37,930 bases of DNA from Prochlorococcus marinus str. MIT 9314 (GTDB lineage: Bacteria > Cyanobacteriota > Cyanobacteriia > PCC-6307 > Cyanobiaceae): positions 1 to 37,930 of the forward strand of contig NZ_JNAO01000009.1 in NCBI RefSeq assembly GCF_000760035.1, read 5' to 3'. How positions within the stretch are numbered: the stretch's first letter is position 1; each line of letters starts with the position of its first letter. A model generated the notes under the pieces. The model was not told the DNA's origin. It made no database searches and saw only the letters and a list, made by a program, of their open reading frames with translations. The position numbers and the translations under genes are program-made. Below are positions 17,757-26,246 of the stretch, one piece after another.

Positions 17757-18209
17757 CTAAATGCAATTAGGACAAATAGCTCTTACATTTAAAGAGGATT
17801 CAATTAGTTTAAAACCATTAACTTTTGCTGCAACTTTGCCTGCCTCTAAAACCTCGTCATTTTCGAATTCTTCTGTTCTTCCACACCTAATGCAAATCAA
17901 ATGATGATGATCAGGTGTATCGTTGCTAAGTAGTTCATATCTGTGTCCACCCTCACTGAGTTCTAATTCATGAAGTAACCCCATTTGTACTAAAAGTCTT
18001 AAAGTTCTATAAATTGTTGCTAGTGAAACTTTGGAGCTTGTTTTAACTAACTTTTCATGAACCTCTTCAGCACTAAGATGCTTTCCAGAGCCAATATTTT
18101 CAAATAAATTAAGAACTTTTAGCCTCTGAGGAGTTAATCTCTTCCCATCTTTATGTAATCCATCACCAAGAGGAGATGTTATGACTTTGTATTGAGAGGA
18201 TAATGACAA
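17757..18209 (-). CDS. Fur-family metal-dependent transcriptional regulator (Fur/Zur type)
   Basis: The 150-residue protein has the winged helix with GKRLTPQRLKVLNLFE and SLATIYRTLRLLVQMGLLHE (recognition helix), then the dimerisation domain with DHHHLICIRCG and the C-terminal CPNC. Two CxxC pairs (Cys106/109 and Cys146/149) form the structural zinc site, and His101-103 belong to the regulatory site. The short end after CPNC resembles cyanobacterial Zur (FurB) more than Fur, but I cannot separate Fur, Zur and PerR by eye. The start is TTG at 18209; no ATG occurs before the motif. It is divergent from an isochorismatase-like gene and convergent with arsS. Confidence 0.9.
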   Translation of the reverse strand: MSLSSQYKVITSPLGDGLHKDGKRLTPQRLKVLNLFENIGSGKHLSAEEVHEKLVKTSSKVSLATIYRTLRLLVQMGLLHELELSEGGHRYELLSNDTPDHHHLICIRCGRTEEFENDEVLEAGKVAAKVNGFKLIESSLNVRAICPNCI

Positions 18210-18325
18210 AATTAACCAATGGCTATTCTCAATAATAACTCTAGATGAGAGGAAAACAACTTATTGATTTAAAATGTTTACTAAAGTTCTTCAAAATATT
18301 ATGTTAAATGTATCTTTATATATAA

Positions 18326-18895
18326 ATGATGAATGATCAAGAAATCTCTTCTGATAAATTATCATCGAGAGTAAACGCCTTGATAATTATTGATATTCAG
18401 GAAAAAATAATAAGACCAATTTTTAATAAGGATTCAATAATCAAAAACATTAAAAAGCTAATAAATGCTTACCAAATTTTAGAAGAAAACATATTTGTAT
18501 CTGAACAAAACCCGCTCAAATTGGGAGTAACGATACCTGAATTATCACCCATAGCAGAATTTAGAAAATTTGAAAAAATGGAATTCAGCCTAGCTAAATT
18601 AGAAGATTTTTTAAAAGAACTTAAAGATAAGAAAATTACTAATTTGATAGTTTGTGGGATCGAAACGCATATTTGTATTCAACAAACAGTCTTAGATTGT
18701 TTACAAAAAGGATTTGAAGTTATTCTTATATCAGATTCCATGGGAAGTCGAAATAGGGTAGATCATGAAATAGCATTACAAAGAATGGCTCAGAGTGGGG
18801 CGATCTTAACAACAACTGAATCAATAATTTTTGAATTATGCAAAACTGCGGATAGAGAAGAATTTAAAGAAATTAGAAACATAATAAATAGTTAA
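18326..18895 (+). CDS. Isochorismatase-family hydrolase
   Basis: The 189-residue protein has the cysteine-hydrolase fold with the expected triad: Asp23 (ALIIIDIQ), Lys84 (FEKMEFS) and Cys117 (CGIETHICIQQT). The cis-peptide motif and the later VILISDSMGSRN also fit the YcaC/nicotinamidase-like branch. Such enzymes cleave amides or vinyl ethers in the cytoplasm. The true substrate is not predictable here, and genuine isochorismate lysis is unlikely without siderophore genes. Either of two adjacent ATGs (18326 or 18329) could start. It is divergent from the Fur-family gene with about 115 bp between. Confidence 0.85.
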   Translation: MMNDQEISSDKLSSRVNALIIIDIQEKIIRPIFNKDSIIKNIKKLINAYQILEENIFVSEQNPLKLGVTIPELSPIAEFRKFEKMEFSLAKLEDFLKELKDKKITNLIVCGIETHICIQQTVLDCLQKGFEVILISDSMGSRNRVDHEIALQRMAQSGAILTTTESIIFELCKTADREEFKEIRNIINS

Positions 18896-18973
18896 AGAAA
18901 AATAAAGACTGGTTTGTTGTTTTGAGATAATTTAAAATTTTATTAGAGATAAATTTAAAGGGTTTATTTGAAT

Positions 18974-20005
18974 ATGAAATTAGTTACTGAAAACTTCCTT
19001 CTGGCACTATCTATTTTTTTTATTGGAACTTTATTGTCGATAATAATTTCAAAAGTTTCAAAAATATTTTTTAAAAAGATTTCCAAAAGAACAAAAACAA
19101 ATTTCGATGATTTTATTTTTGAGGTGATCTCTGGAATTATAAAACCTATAGGTTTCCTCCTATCATTTTATTTTTCAATTGACTATTTTTTTACTGATGA
19201 AATAACTTTCATCTCTGTCTTATTAAATATTTTGAAATTATTTATATTAATAATCATAATAAAAGCTCTCAACAAAGCTTTAATAAGATCATTAACAGAA
19301 ACGACCTCGAAAATTAATGATTCCTCTATTAGTTCGATGGTATCTTCACTAACTCCATTGATAAAAGCATTAACATGGAGTATTGGCTCAATTTTTTTCT
19401 TACAAAATATAGGTGTTCAAATGACTGCTATTTGGGCTTTACTAAGTGCAGGAGGTATTGGAGCAGGATTGGCTTTGAAGGATCCAGTTCAGGAGTTCTT
19501 TGAATATATAACAATTTTGCTTGATAAACCTTTTCAAAAAGGTGAGTTTATAAAATCTGATGGGGTCCTCGGAATGGTTGAGAGAGTGGGAGTACGATCA
19601 TCAAGAATAAGAAGTATTAATGGAGAAGTAATAGTAATGAGCAATAGCGCCCTAACAAATGGAATAATTTCAAATTATGCCCAAATGGAAAAAAGAAGGT
19701 TAGTGCATAAATTGGGAGTAGTTTATGAAACCTCTCCAAAACTTATGAAATTGATTCCAATAATAATTAAAAAAATAGTTGAAGAGACAAAAGATGCGTC
19801 TTTTGATAGATGTCATTTCACAGATTTTGGCGACTTCAGTCTTAATTTCGAACTTGTTTATTACATCCCAACAAATAATTATCTCTCCGCAATGGAAGCT
19901 CAACAATCTATAAATTTAAAAATTATTGAGGAATTTGCGGTTAATAATATAGAGTTTGCATTCCCAACACAAACCTTAAATATTGAAAGTAACAAAGCCA
20001 AATGA
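18974..20005 (+). CDS. mscS: Small-conductance mechanosensitive channel (MscS family)
   Basis: It forms a membrane channel that opens under tension and releases solutes after osmotic downshock. I start at the ATG 18974; a TTG six bases upstream (18968) is also in frame and an AAAGGG at 18957-18962 could serve either. The protein has about four helices in residues 1-170, the family-specific pore-lining and hinge sequence GGIGAGLALKDPVQEFFEYI, then FQKGEFIK and the beta-domain start GMVERVGVRSSRIRSINGE. A C-terminal alpha/beta domain follows. It sits near a putative compatible-solute phosphatase, which suits osmotic adjustment. Its 3' end overlaps the convergent SDR gene by 30 bp. Confidence 0.9.
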   Translation: MKLVTENFLLALSIFFIGTLLSIIISKVSKIFFKKISKRTKTNFDDFIFEVISGIIKPIGFLLSFYFSIDYFFTDEITFISVLLNILKLFILIIIIKALNKALIRSLTETTSKINDSSISSMVSSLTPLIKALTWSIGSIFFLQNIGVQMTAIWALLSAGGIGAGLALKDPVQEFFEYITILLDKPFQKGEFIKSDGVLGMVERVGVRSSRIRSINGEVIVMSNSALTNGIISNYAQMEKRRLVHKLGVVYETSPKLMKLIPIIIKKIVEETKDASFDRCHFTDFGDFSLNFELVYYIPTNNYLSAMEAQQSINLKIIEEFAVNNIEFAFPTQTLNIESNKAK

Positions 20006-20977
20006 TCTGCAAATCTCTTCACTTAAAATCCAGAGTTTTGAAGCCAACTCAGAATTATTTGCCTCATCACTAACCTTACTTTCAACTAATTTATGTTTTT
20101 TAAAAGATATAAGTTTATTACTTAAATGAACGTAACCAATATTATTTAAATTTGAATCAAAAACAATTTCAGAAAGTATCCTACCAGCATTTTCTATACT
20201 TTCAGAAATTCCTAAAATATTTTTTGCAGCTTTAGAAAAAATTAAATATCCAAAGAGATTAAAACGCTTACTGTATCTAAAAAAACCAAGATCATCATTT
20301 GGTATTACTAGACCAGGAGCCCAAGTAATTACAGAAATTTTACTAGAGGAAATTTTTAATTTTTTTTCAAGTTCTTTAGCAAACAAAATATTACATAACT
20401 TACTATTTTTATAAGCTTTATCAGCATTAAAATTTAAAAATTGCCCAGTTACTTTTTTTCTTAAATTAACTAGGTTATTAAGTCCCGCTTTCTTTCCTAT
20501 ATTCCCACCTGAACTTTTGGGGTCATGTACATCTGATGATGTAATAATGATTCTAGATTCTTCTTTATCTCTAATAAAATCTTTTAGGACATTTACCAAG
20601 TAAAAATGTGCAAGATGATTTACTGCAAAAGTAAGTTCTATGCCTTGTTTTGATACTTTAGGATAAAAAGAGCCTGTATATTGCAATCCTGCATTTAAAA
20701 CAAGTACATCTAAAAAAATCTTTTTACTAATAAAGTAATCTTTAATTTTTTTAATATTCTCTAGATCTGAAAGATCACAATTTTCAATAATATTTAAAAA
20801 TTTACTAAGGTAATTTTTATCAAAATGTTTCTCGATTTTTCTGAGAAATTCATTCTTTCTTAATTCGTTTTTTATTACAACATATAAAATATTTTTCGTC
20901 TTCAGTAAATTAATAATGGCAAAAAACCCTATTCCTGAATTACCTCCAGTAATTAAAATATTTTTATTTTTAATCAT
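19976..20977 (-). CDS. POR-like short-chain dehydrogenase lacking the POR active-site Cys
   Basis: The 333-residue SDR has the cofactor motif GGNSGIG (residues 11-17), the NAG strand motif (95-97) and a catalytic Tyr189-x3-Lys193 in KAYKNSKLCN. That last stretch, the overall length and the pattern resemble light-dependent protochlorophyllide oxidoreductase (KAYKDSK-CNM). However, where POR has a PGC motif carrying its conserved active-site Cys, this protein has PGLVIP (Leu223). It is therefore better called a POR-like SDR; the true por is probably elsewhere. Proximity to a carotenoid cyclase suggests pigment-related work, but that is inference. Its stop overlaps mscS tail-to-tail by 30 bp. 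Confidence 0.8.
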   Translation of the reverse strand: MIKNKNILITGGNSGIGFFAIINLLKTKNILYVVIKNELRKNEFLRKIEKHFDKNYLSKFLNIIENCDLSDLENIKKIKDYFISKKIFLDVLVLNAGLQYTGSFYPKVSKQGIELTFAVNHLAHFYLVNVLKDFIRDKEESRIIITSSDVHDPKSSGGNIGKKAGLNNLVNLRKKVTGQFLNFNADKAYKNSKLCNILFAKELEKKLKISSSKISVITWAPGLVIPNDDLGFFRYSKRFNLFGYLIFSKAAKNILGISESIENAGRILSEIVFDSNLNNIGYVHLSNKLISFKKHKLVESKVSDEANNSELASKLWILSEEICRSFGFVTFNI

Positions 20978-21201
20978 TTAAATCCTTATATTTTATTTAT
21001 GATAAAAAAATAAATAAAGTTTTTTTTATTTTGTAATCTTATAAATTATTGTTAAAACACTGAAAACTTAGTCACTAGTATTTGAATAATTTGATTATTA
21101 TTAATCTACTCTCATTATAAGTATTGGATGAAAAATATAGTTCTAGGCTCAGAAGTAATAATTTTTTCCATAAATTTCTTTAATCATAAGATTTATATTT
21201 A

Positions 21202-22485
21202 ATGTCAAAAGAAAATATACCAGATGTTCTTGTTTTGGGTGCAGGGCCTGCAGGTATGGCTATTGCCTCAGCTTTAGGGAAGGAAAAATTAGATGTTGAA
21301 GTACTTTCTCCAAATGGACCAGATGAACCTTGGCCAAATACATATGGCATTTGGGGGAAAGAAGTTGATCAACTCGGGCTTCAGGATTTACTTGAATATA
21401 GATGGAAGAATACTGTAAGTTTTTTTGGGCATGGCGCTTTAGAAGAGCAGGACGACGAGAATAAAGCCACTGAACATTCACTAGATTATGGACTATTTGA
21501 TAAGAAGAAACTCCACAATTATTGGTTTAACGAATGCAATAAGTCTTATATTAAATGGCATCAAGGCTTTGCAAACAAAATACATTTTGAAAAATACAAA
21601 AGTACAGTAACTACAAACGATGGCAAAACTTACTCTGCAAAATTAGTAGTAGATGCAACAGGGTATGATCCTGTTTTTCTTAAATTAAAATCCTGTGGTC
21701 CCTTAGCAGTCCAAACTTGTTATGGGATAGTAGGTAACTTTAGTAAACCTCCACTTAAGAAAGGGCAGTTTGTATTAATGGACTATAGAAATGATCATCT
21801 TAACGATGAGCAAAAAAAAGAACCGCCAACTTTTCTTTATGCCATGGATATGGGGGATGGGAAATATTTTCTTGAAGAGACATCTCTTGGTTTGGTAAAT
21901 CCTCTAACAATGGAAAATTTAAAAGAGAGACTAGAGAAGAGGCTTTCTTATCGAGATATATCAATTACAAGCATGCAGCACGAAGAGCTTGGCTTATTTC
22001 TTCCTATGAATATGCCAATCCCAGATTTCAAACAACAAATACTTGGATATGGTGGTGCTGCTTCAATGGTACATCCTGCATCTGGATATTTAATTGGTAA
22101 TGTTTTAAGAAGAGCTCCACTTGTCGCAAAGGCAGTCTCAGAAGCAATTAAAAACAAAAATCTAAGTACTTATCATATTGCTAGAAAAGGTTGGGAAACT
22201 TTATGGTCAAAAGAATTAATTAGGAAGAAATCACTTTACCAATTTGGTTTAGAAAAACTCATGAGGTTTGATGAGAAACTATTGAGAGAATTTTTTGGAA
22301 GTTTTTTCCAACTACCTAAAAATCAATGGTATGGATTTCTAACTGATACGCTTTCTTTAAAAGAGATTGTATATGCTATGTGCATAATGTTTATAAAGGC
22401 TCCATGGAGTGTAAAAAAAGGGCTTATGATTATGCATGGAAGAGAATTTAAAATGTTACTAAGGATAATATTTCCAAATATATAG
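21202..22485 (+). CDS. crtL-e: Lycopene cyclase (CrtL type, probably the epsilon/beta bifunctional form)
   Basis: It cyclises the ends of lycopene to ionone rings on the way to alpha- and beta-carotene in the membrane. The 427-residue flavoprotein has the N-terminal GAGPAG motif (13-18), PWPNTYGIWGKEVDQLGL as in plant-type cyclases, a FLEETSL catalytic segment, and GGAASMVHPASGYLIGNVLR. The ionone-type assignment is by recollection of MED4, where crtL-e (next to a POR-like gene, as here) gives both beta and epsilon rings while a second gene makes only beta rings. I cannot separate the two from motifs alone. It lies 7 bp ahead of an SDR gene, probably an operon. Confidence 0.9.
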   Translation: MSKENIPDVLVLGAGPAGMAIASALGKEKLDVEVLSPNGPDEPWPNTYGIWGKEVDQLGLQDLLEYRWKNTVSFFGHGALEEQDDENKATEHSLDYGLFDKKKLHNYWFNECNKSYIKWHQGFANKIHFEKYKSTVTTNDGKTYSAKLVVDATGYDPVFLKLKSCGPLAVQTCYGIVGNFSKPPLKKGQFVLMDYRNDHLNDEQKKEPPTFLYAMDMGDGKYFLEETSLGLVNPLTMENLKERLEKRLSYRDISITSMQHEELGLFLPMNMPIPDFKQQILGYGGAASMVHPASGYLIGNVLRRAPLVAKAVSEAIKNKNLSTYHIARKGWETLWSKELIRKKSLYQFGLEKLMRFDEKLLREFFGSFFQLPKNQWYGFLTDTLSLKEIVYAMCIMFIKAPWSVKKGLMIMHGREFKMLLRIIFPNI

Positions 22486-22492
22486 TTAAAAA

Positions 22493-23200
22493 ATGAGAAC
22501 CATATTAATAAGTGGAGCCAGTAGAGGTATTGGACTAAATATTGCACATAAAGAATTAAAAGAAGGCAATAGAATTAGTGTTGGCATAAGAGATTTAGAA
22601 TCATTAAAAGGAAGCGATATTGATCCAAAAAAATGGCCAGAAGGGAGAATTATAATCAACCACTATGATGCTTTAAAAAAATTTACAGCCGAAAATTGGA
22701 TAAAGAATACCGTAGATGAATTTGGAGGATTTGATTCAGTAATAAATTGTTCAGGAGTATTATCGAAAGTTCCTTTCTTATACAAAGATGGTGATGAAGA
22801 AGAGATTTTAAATACATTAAATATCAATTTTTTGGCAATTTGGCATTTATGTAGGCTTTCTTGGGATCATTTATGTACCTCTGGAAGAGGAAGAATTATT
22901 GTTTTAGTTTCAATGAGTGGTAAAAGATCCAAAGGTGATTTAGCCGCTTATTCTTCTTCAAAGTTTGCTTTGATGGGATTATGCCAAACTATGAAAAACA
23001 AAGGTTGGGATAAAAATATAAGGATTTCTGCAATTTGCCCAAGCTGGGTTAATACAAAAATGGCCCAAAATATCTCTTCTTTAGACAAATCAAGCATGAC
23101 ACAACCTGAAGATATTGCTGAAATATGCTCAACTATTCTTAAGTTACCTACCCAATCAGTTCCATTTGAAATCGCCTTAAATTGTAACTATGAAATTTAA
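22493..23200 (+). CDS. Short-chain dehydrogenase/reductase
   Basis: The 235-residue classical SDR has the dinucleotide motif GASRGIG (residues 8-14), NCSG in place of NNAG, the catalytic Ser in LVSMSG and Tyr-x3-Lys in YSSSK, and then the CPSWVNTKMA segment that follows the catalytic site. The NAD(P)H-dependent substrate is unknown. It starts 7 bp after the lycopene cyclase, so it may act on carotenoids or their precursors, or simply share the transcript. Its stop interlocks with the convergent gene downstream (4-bp TTAA overlap). Confidence 0.85.
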   Translation: MRTILISGASRGIGLNIAHKELKEGNRISVGIRDLESLKGSDIDPKKWPEGRIIINHYDALKKFTAENWIKNTVDEFGGFDSVINCSGVLSKVPFLYKDGDEEEILNTLNINFLAIWHLCRLSWDHLCTSGRGRIIVLVSMSGKRSKGDLAAYSSSKFALMGLCQTMKNKGWDKNIRISAICPSWVNTKMAQNISSLDKSSMTQPEDIAEICSTILKLPTQSVPFEIALNCNYEI

Positions 23201-23739
23201 CCTAAATTAAAAATTAAGTAAGCCATTGAAAGCATTGCAATTGCAATAAACAAACCTTTTATTCGATTAGTTAACAATGAAAAAAGAGATAAATCTTCAG
23301 AAAAGTATCCGCCAAAACTACCTGTAATAAATAATATAACCATTGGTAGAGATGCCATTCCGAAAGAATAAGATATAGATCTTATAAATCCAAAATTTAA
23401 ATAATTAAAAATAAAAGAACCTAATGAAAACAATAAAAAAGATGCAAATAGAGTTATAGAAACTTCAGCATCTAAAGTGTGAGGTAAGCTACCTTTTAGT
23501 TCAAATTGCTTTTTACATTCTCTAATTTGTCTTTTAGAAAGCTTTAAATAACCAGTTTCAGGAATTCTTTGCGACTTATATTTTCTTAGTAATCTTGCTT
23601 CAAGAGTTTCTGGCTCCTTAGTCATAATTGATGTTAATAATTCATCTGGCTTTAATTTTTTAATTTTTTTTTCAAGATTATCCGTTTTCCCAATCCTATA
23701 AAGGTCTCCTACTCTAATAAGGTAAACATATCCCGACAT
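23197..23739 (-). CDS. Membrane-anchored protein with GIY-YIG-like (MUG113/T5orf172-type) domain
   Basis: Residues 1-72 look like a short GIY-YIG-superfamily domain: GYVYLIRVGDLYRIGKTDN gives the paired YVY...YRIG strands, LEKKIKKLK the first helix, and ETLEARLLRKYKSQRI the helix that normally holds the catalytic Glu (Glu47). The catalytic Arg of the first helix appears to be Lys. Residues 90-180 hold about three transmembrane helices (LFASFLLFSLGSFIF, then SLPMVILFITGSFGGYF, and GLFIAIAMLSMAYLIF). A nuclease-like domain tied to a membrane is unusual. It could be an inactive sensor or scaffold. It overlaps the convergent SDR gene by 4 bp. Confidence 0.7.
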   Translation of the reverse strand: MSGYVYLIRVGDLYRIGKTDNLEKKIKKLKPDELLTSIMTKEPETLEARLLRKYKSQRIPETGYLKLSKRQIRECKKQFELKGSLPHTLDAEVSITLFASFLLFSLGSFIFNYLNFGFIRSISYSFGMASLPMVILFITGSFGGYFSEDLSLFSLLTNRIKGLFIAIAMLSMAYLIFNLG

Positions 23740-23813
23740 TTGCGTTGTAAAATTAATACTGTTCCTATTTAGATAATACTAAAAGAATTAGGGAAATTAA
23801 AAGTTTTTACAAT

Positions 23814-24473
23814 ATGAAAAACGATATTTTATATTCATTTCGAAGATGTCCATATGCAATTCGTGCAAGATGGGCCCTGTTAATTAGCGAAATAAAAGTA
23901 GAGATAAGAGAAATTGATTTAAAAAATAAACCTTTAGATTTTTTAAATAATTCAAAGACGAAAACCGTTCCAATTCTTATAAAAAAAAATAGTGAAGTTA
24001 TTGAAGAAAGTCTTGAAATCATCCTGTGGGCTCTCTCAGAGTCGAAAAAGGAAAAAATCAAATTAATTTATTTTCCTGAGAACAAAAAGGAAGATATTTT
24101 TAAAATAATTAATGAAAACGATAACGAATTCAAATATCATTTAGATCGATTTAAATATGCCACAAGATATAAAGATAGTGATGAAGAATTTCATTTCACA
24201 AATGCTATTAAATTTATAAAGAGATGGAACGAACTACTTGCAGAAAACAAATATTTTTTTGGAGATAGCCCCACAATCGCTGATTGGTCTGTTTGGCCTT
24301 TTGTAAGACAATTTAGAATCGCTTGTGAAAGTCAAAAAAGGGTAAATTATTTTGAACCCTCGATAAAAAACTGGTTAGATTCATTTGAGAAAAATAAAGA
24401 ATTTAAAACCTTAATGTATAAATACGAATTATGGGAACCTAATTATAGAAAGAATTATTTTCCTTTTAATTAA
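23814..24473 (+). CDS. Glutathione S-transferase-like protein
   Basis: The 219-residue cytoplasmic protein has a thioredoxin-like N-domain with SFRRCPYAIRARWAL, where Cys12 in the CPYA motif marks it as a Cys-type (omega/GRX2-like) rather than a Ser/Tyr-type GST. The cis-proline strand KTVPILIKKNSEVIEESLEI binds the glutathione backbone, and the C-terminal helical domain contains the N-capping box region PTIADWSVWPF. A role in glutathione-dependent reduction or deglutathionylation is expected from the motif. The stop codon interlocks with that of the small convergent gene downstream. Confidence 0.88.
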   Translation: MKNDILYSFRRCPYAIRARWALLISEIKVEIREIDLKNKPLDFLNNSKTKTVPILIKKNSEVIEESLEIILWALSESKKEKIKLIYFPENKKEDIFKIINENDNEFKYHLDRFKYATRYKDSDEEFHFTNAIKFIKRWNELLAENKYFFGDSPTIADWSVWPFVRQFRIACESQKRVNYFEPSIKNWLDSFEKNKEFKTLMYKYELWEPNYRKNYFPFN

Positions 24474-24727
24474 CTTTCTAACAACTTCCTTTTTTCAATT
24501 ATTCTTGCTAACTCCAAAAAATATCCTGCAGTCCTAAATTTTCCAATATTTTTTTCCTTAAAATCAAGATCGCTTCTAATTTCTGCAGTCTCCGCCATTA
24601 GCAAATCTAAATCATTTGATCCAAGACTATACAATTCTCCTAGTTCGATTTCCCTTCCGAGTAAATGGCTCCTAAACCACTTGCCTTTATTTTCTTGAGG
24701 TGGAATATCGTAGGGAGTAAATGACAT
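24470..24727 (-). CDS. Small conserved hypothetical protein
   Basis: This 85-residue soluble protein begins MSFTPYDIPPQENKGKWFRS and is helical and acidic in the middle (LDLLMAETAEIRSDLDFKEK). It ends with a helix (FLELARIIEKRKLLES). No signal peptide, membrane helix or metal site is visible. I recall similar short proteins only as conserved hypotheticals of Prochlorococcus and marine Synechococcus. Its 3' end interlocks with the GST stop (TTAA). It is 36 bp downstream of the GltS-type gene on the same strand and may be read from the same transcript. Confidence 0.65.
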   Translation of the reverse strand: MSFTPYDIPPQENKGKWFRSHLLGREIELGELYSLGSNDLDLLMAETAEIRSDLDFKEKNIGKFRTAGYFLELARIIEKRKLLES

Positions 24728-24763
24728 TAAAATAAAATTTAGGCTAATACTATTCTAGGGTTC

Positions 24764-26152
24764 TTATTGAAACTTTTTCATCTCTACTTTATTAAAAATC
24801 AATGCAATAAAAAGAATTGCGAATGTAATTAGGGCACAAATTTCTGTCCAATAATCTAACCCAATTTTAGAAATCATTAATGGTGCAAGAACTGTAAATA
24901 GTCCCCCAGAAAGAATTAACTGAGCAAAAAGCTGTTTTGACGTAAAAATTGGTAAAGTCTTAGAAATATTTTTAGGATCTGCAAGCCTTAAAAGAAGTAA
25001 CCCAGAAGCTACTACACCCGTAGAATTACCAAACTCTATCAAGCTTTTTTCAAACCAATAATCATCAAAAATAAAGTATGCGAAATAAGCAATGCAGATT
25101 AAATTCCAAAATAAACCGAAAATAGTAAACACTAAAATAAGTATCCAATTATCAAAAACAACTGCGATATCTAAACTCGCCATAGCTGTAAAAATCAACA
25201 AATCTGTGGATAAAATACCAATCTCCCTTTGCAGAATATTTGAAATAAATTCTGTATTTTTGGTTTTCTCTAAAATATATCTTATAAGGAGCGAACCTAT
25301 AAGGATAAAAGGGAATACTGGTAGTGAAAAAATAATTTCCTTCGAAAAATCTCCAAAAGAACTTGAAATATACCTTAAAAATTTAAGTAGCAAAATACCA
25401 AAAGAAATTGCCAAACCAGAGAATCCAAGATTTATTATAAAAATTCTTAAATCTGCAAAAATTCCTGTCTTATTTTTTCCCATTAGAGTATCTTTTTGTT
25501 CAAGAATTTGCTCAGTATCTGAAAGACCTAAAGTTCTACCAAGGAAGATGAATATGCTACCCAATATTGAAGAGGATAAAAGACCCATTGTTGCCATAGC
25601 CAAACCAAGATCTAAACCATTTGGGAAACCTAGTTTATTAAAACTTTCACCGATTATTGATGCAGCTCCATGACCGCCCTCAAAACCTACCTCTATTAAA
25701 CAACCCATTAGAGGATTTGCGTCCATAGATGGAGGCAGAAAATATTTAACAACAAGGCCACCGACAAAAAATTGTCCGAAACCTAGTGAAAGAGCTAATA
25801 GAAATTGATTAAAAATCGGTTTAACTAAACCATTTATATTCGGTATAGGTCTTCCCATCATTAAAGTTGCGAAGACTAATGATAAAAGAGGAGTAGGAAA
25901 ATTACTCCAAACATTTATTGTTTCTTTTGGTAAAAAGTGTATCGCACCAAATGGGCCTATAGATATACCTAAAATTCCTGATATAACTGCTATCGGCAAT
26001 CCAAATCTCTCAAGTTGAACAGCTAGTTTAAATTTCCTTCCAAAAATCAACAAAAAAAATATAAATAACAATCCAAAAAAACTTATCAATAGAGAATTTG
26101 AAAAAATATCTTTATTCTGGATCGAAAAAATATTCAATGATTTCAAAAACAT
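24764..26152 (-). CDS. GltS-type (ESS family) sodium-coupled transporter
   Basis: The 462-residue inner-membrane protein has two repeats of about five helices each. In the first it carries GFEGGHGAASIIGESF (about residues 153-168), which matches the GGHGT/A hairpin loop of Na+/glutamate symporters. The second repeat has a related FGNSTGVVASGLLLLRL. GltS proteins take up glutamate with sodium, and an ESS-type carrier of glutamate or a related organic anion is expected. The ATG at 26152 follows pcb on the same strand, but an intrinsic terminator (26196-26220) stands between, so it probably has its own promoter. Confidence 0.82.
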   Translation of the reverse strand: MFLKSLNIFSIQNKDIFSNSLLISFFGLLFIFFLLIFGRKFKLAVQLERFGLPIAVISGILGISIGPFGAIHFLPKETINVWSNFPTPLLSLVFATLMMGRPIPNINGLVKPIFNQFLLALSLGFGQFFVGGLVVKYFLPPSMDANPLMGCLIEVGFEGGHGAASIIGESFNKLGFPNGLDLGLAMATMGLLSSSILGSIFIFLGRTLGLSDTEQILEQKDTLMGKNKTGIFADLRIFIINLGFSGLAISFGILLLKFLRYISSSFGDFSKEIIFSLPVFPFILIGSLLIRYILEKTKNTEFISNILQREIGILSTDLLIFTAMASLDIAVVFDNWILILVFTIFGLFWNLICIAYFAYFIFDDYWFEKSLIEFGNSTGVVASGLLLLRLADPKNISKTLPIFTSKQLFAQLILSGGLFTVLAPLMISKIGLDYWTEICALITFAILFIALIFNKVEMKKFQ

Positions 26153-26191
26153 ATAACTCTAAATCTAAATTAATAAACAAAATTTTTCAAA

Positions 26192-26220
26192 TAAAAAAGG
26201 CTCCGGTATTAGGAGCCTTT
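26192..26220 (-). terminator. Intrinsic terminator of the pcb gene
   Basis: AAAGGCTCC and GGAGCCTTT (26196-26204 and 26212-26220) form a perfect 9-bp stem around a 7-nt loop. Read on the minus strand it is followed by a run of six T, a classical rho-independent terminator 27 bp after the pcb stop. Confidence 0.9.
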
Positions 26221-26246
26221 AGATATTGGTAAGAAAAATTTGAAAA

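Noticed and set aside
25092-25673. 193-residue plus-strand ORF
   Set aside because: Antisense to the GltS-type transporter; basic, Ile/Lys-rich shadow product with no domain.
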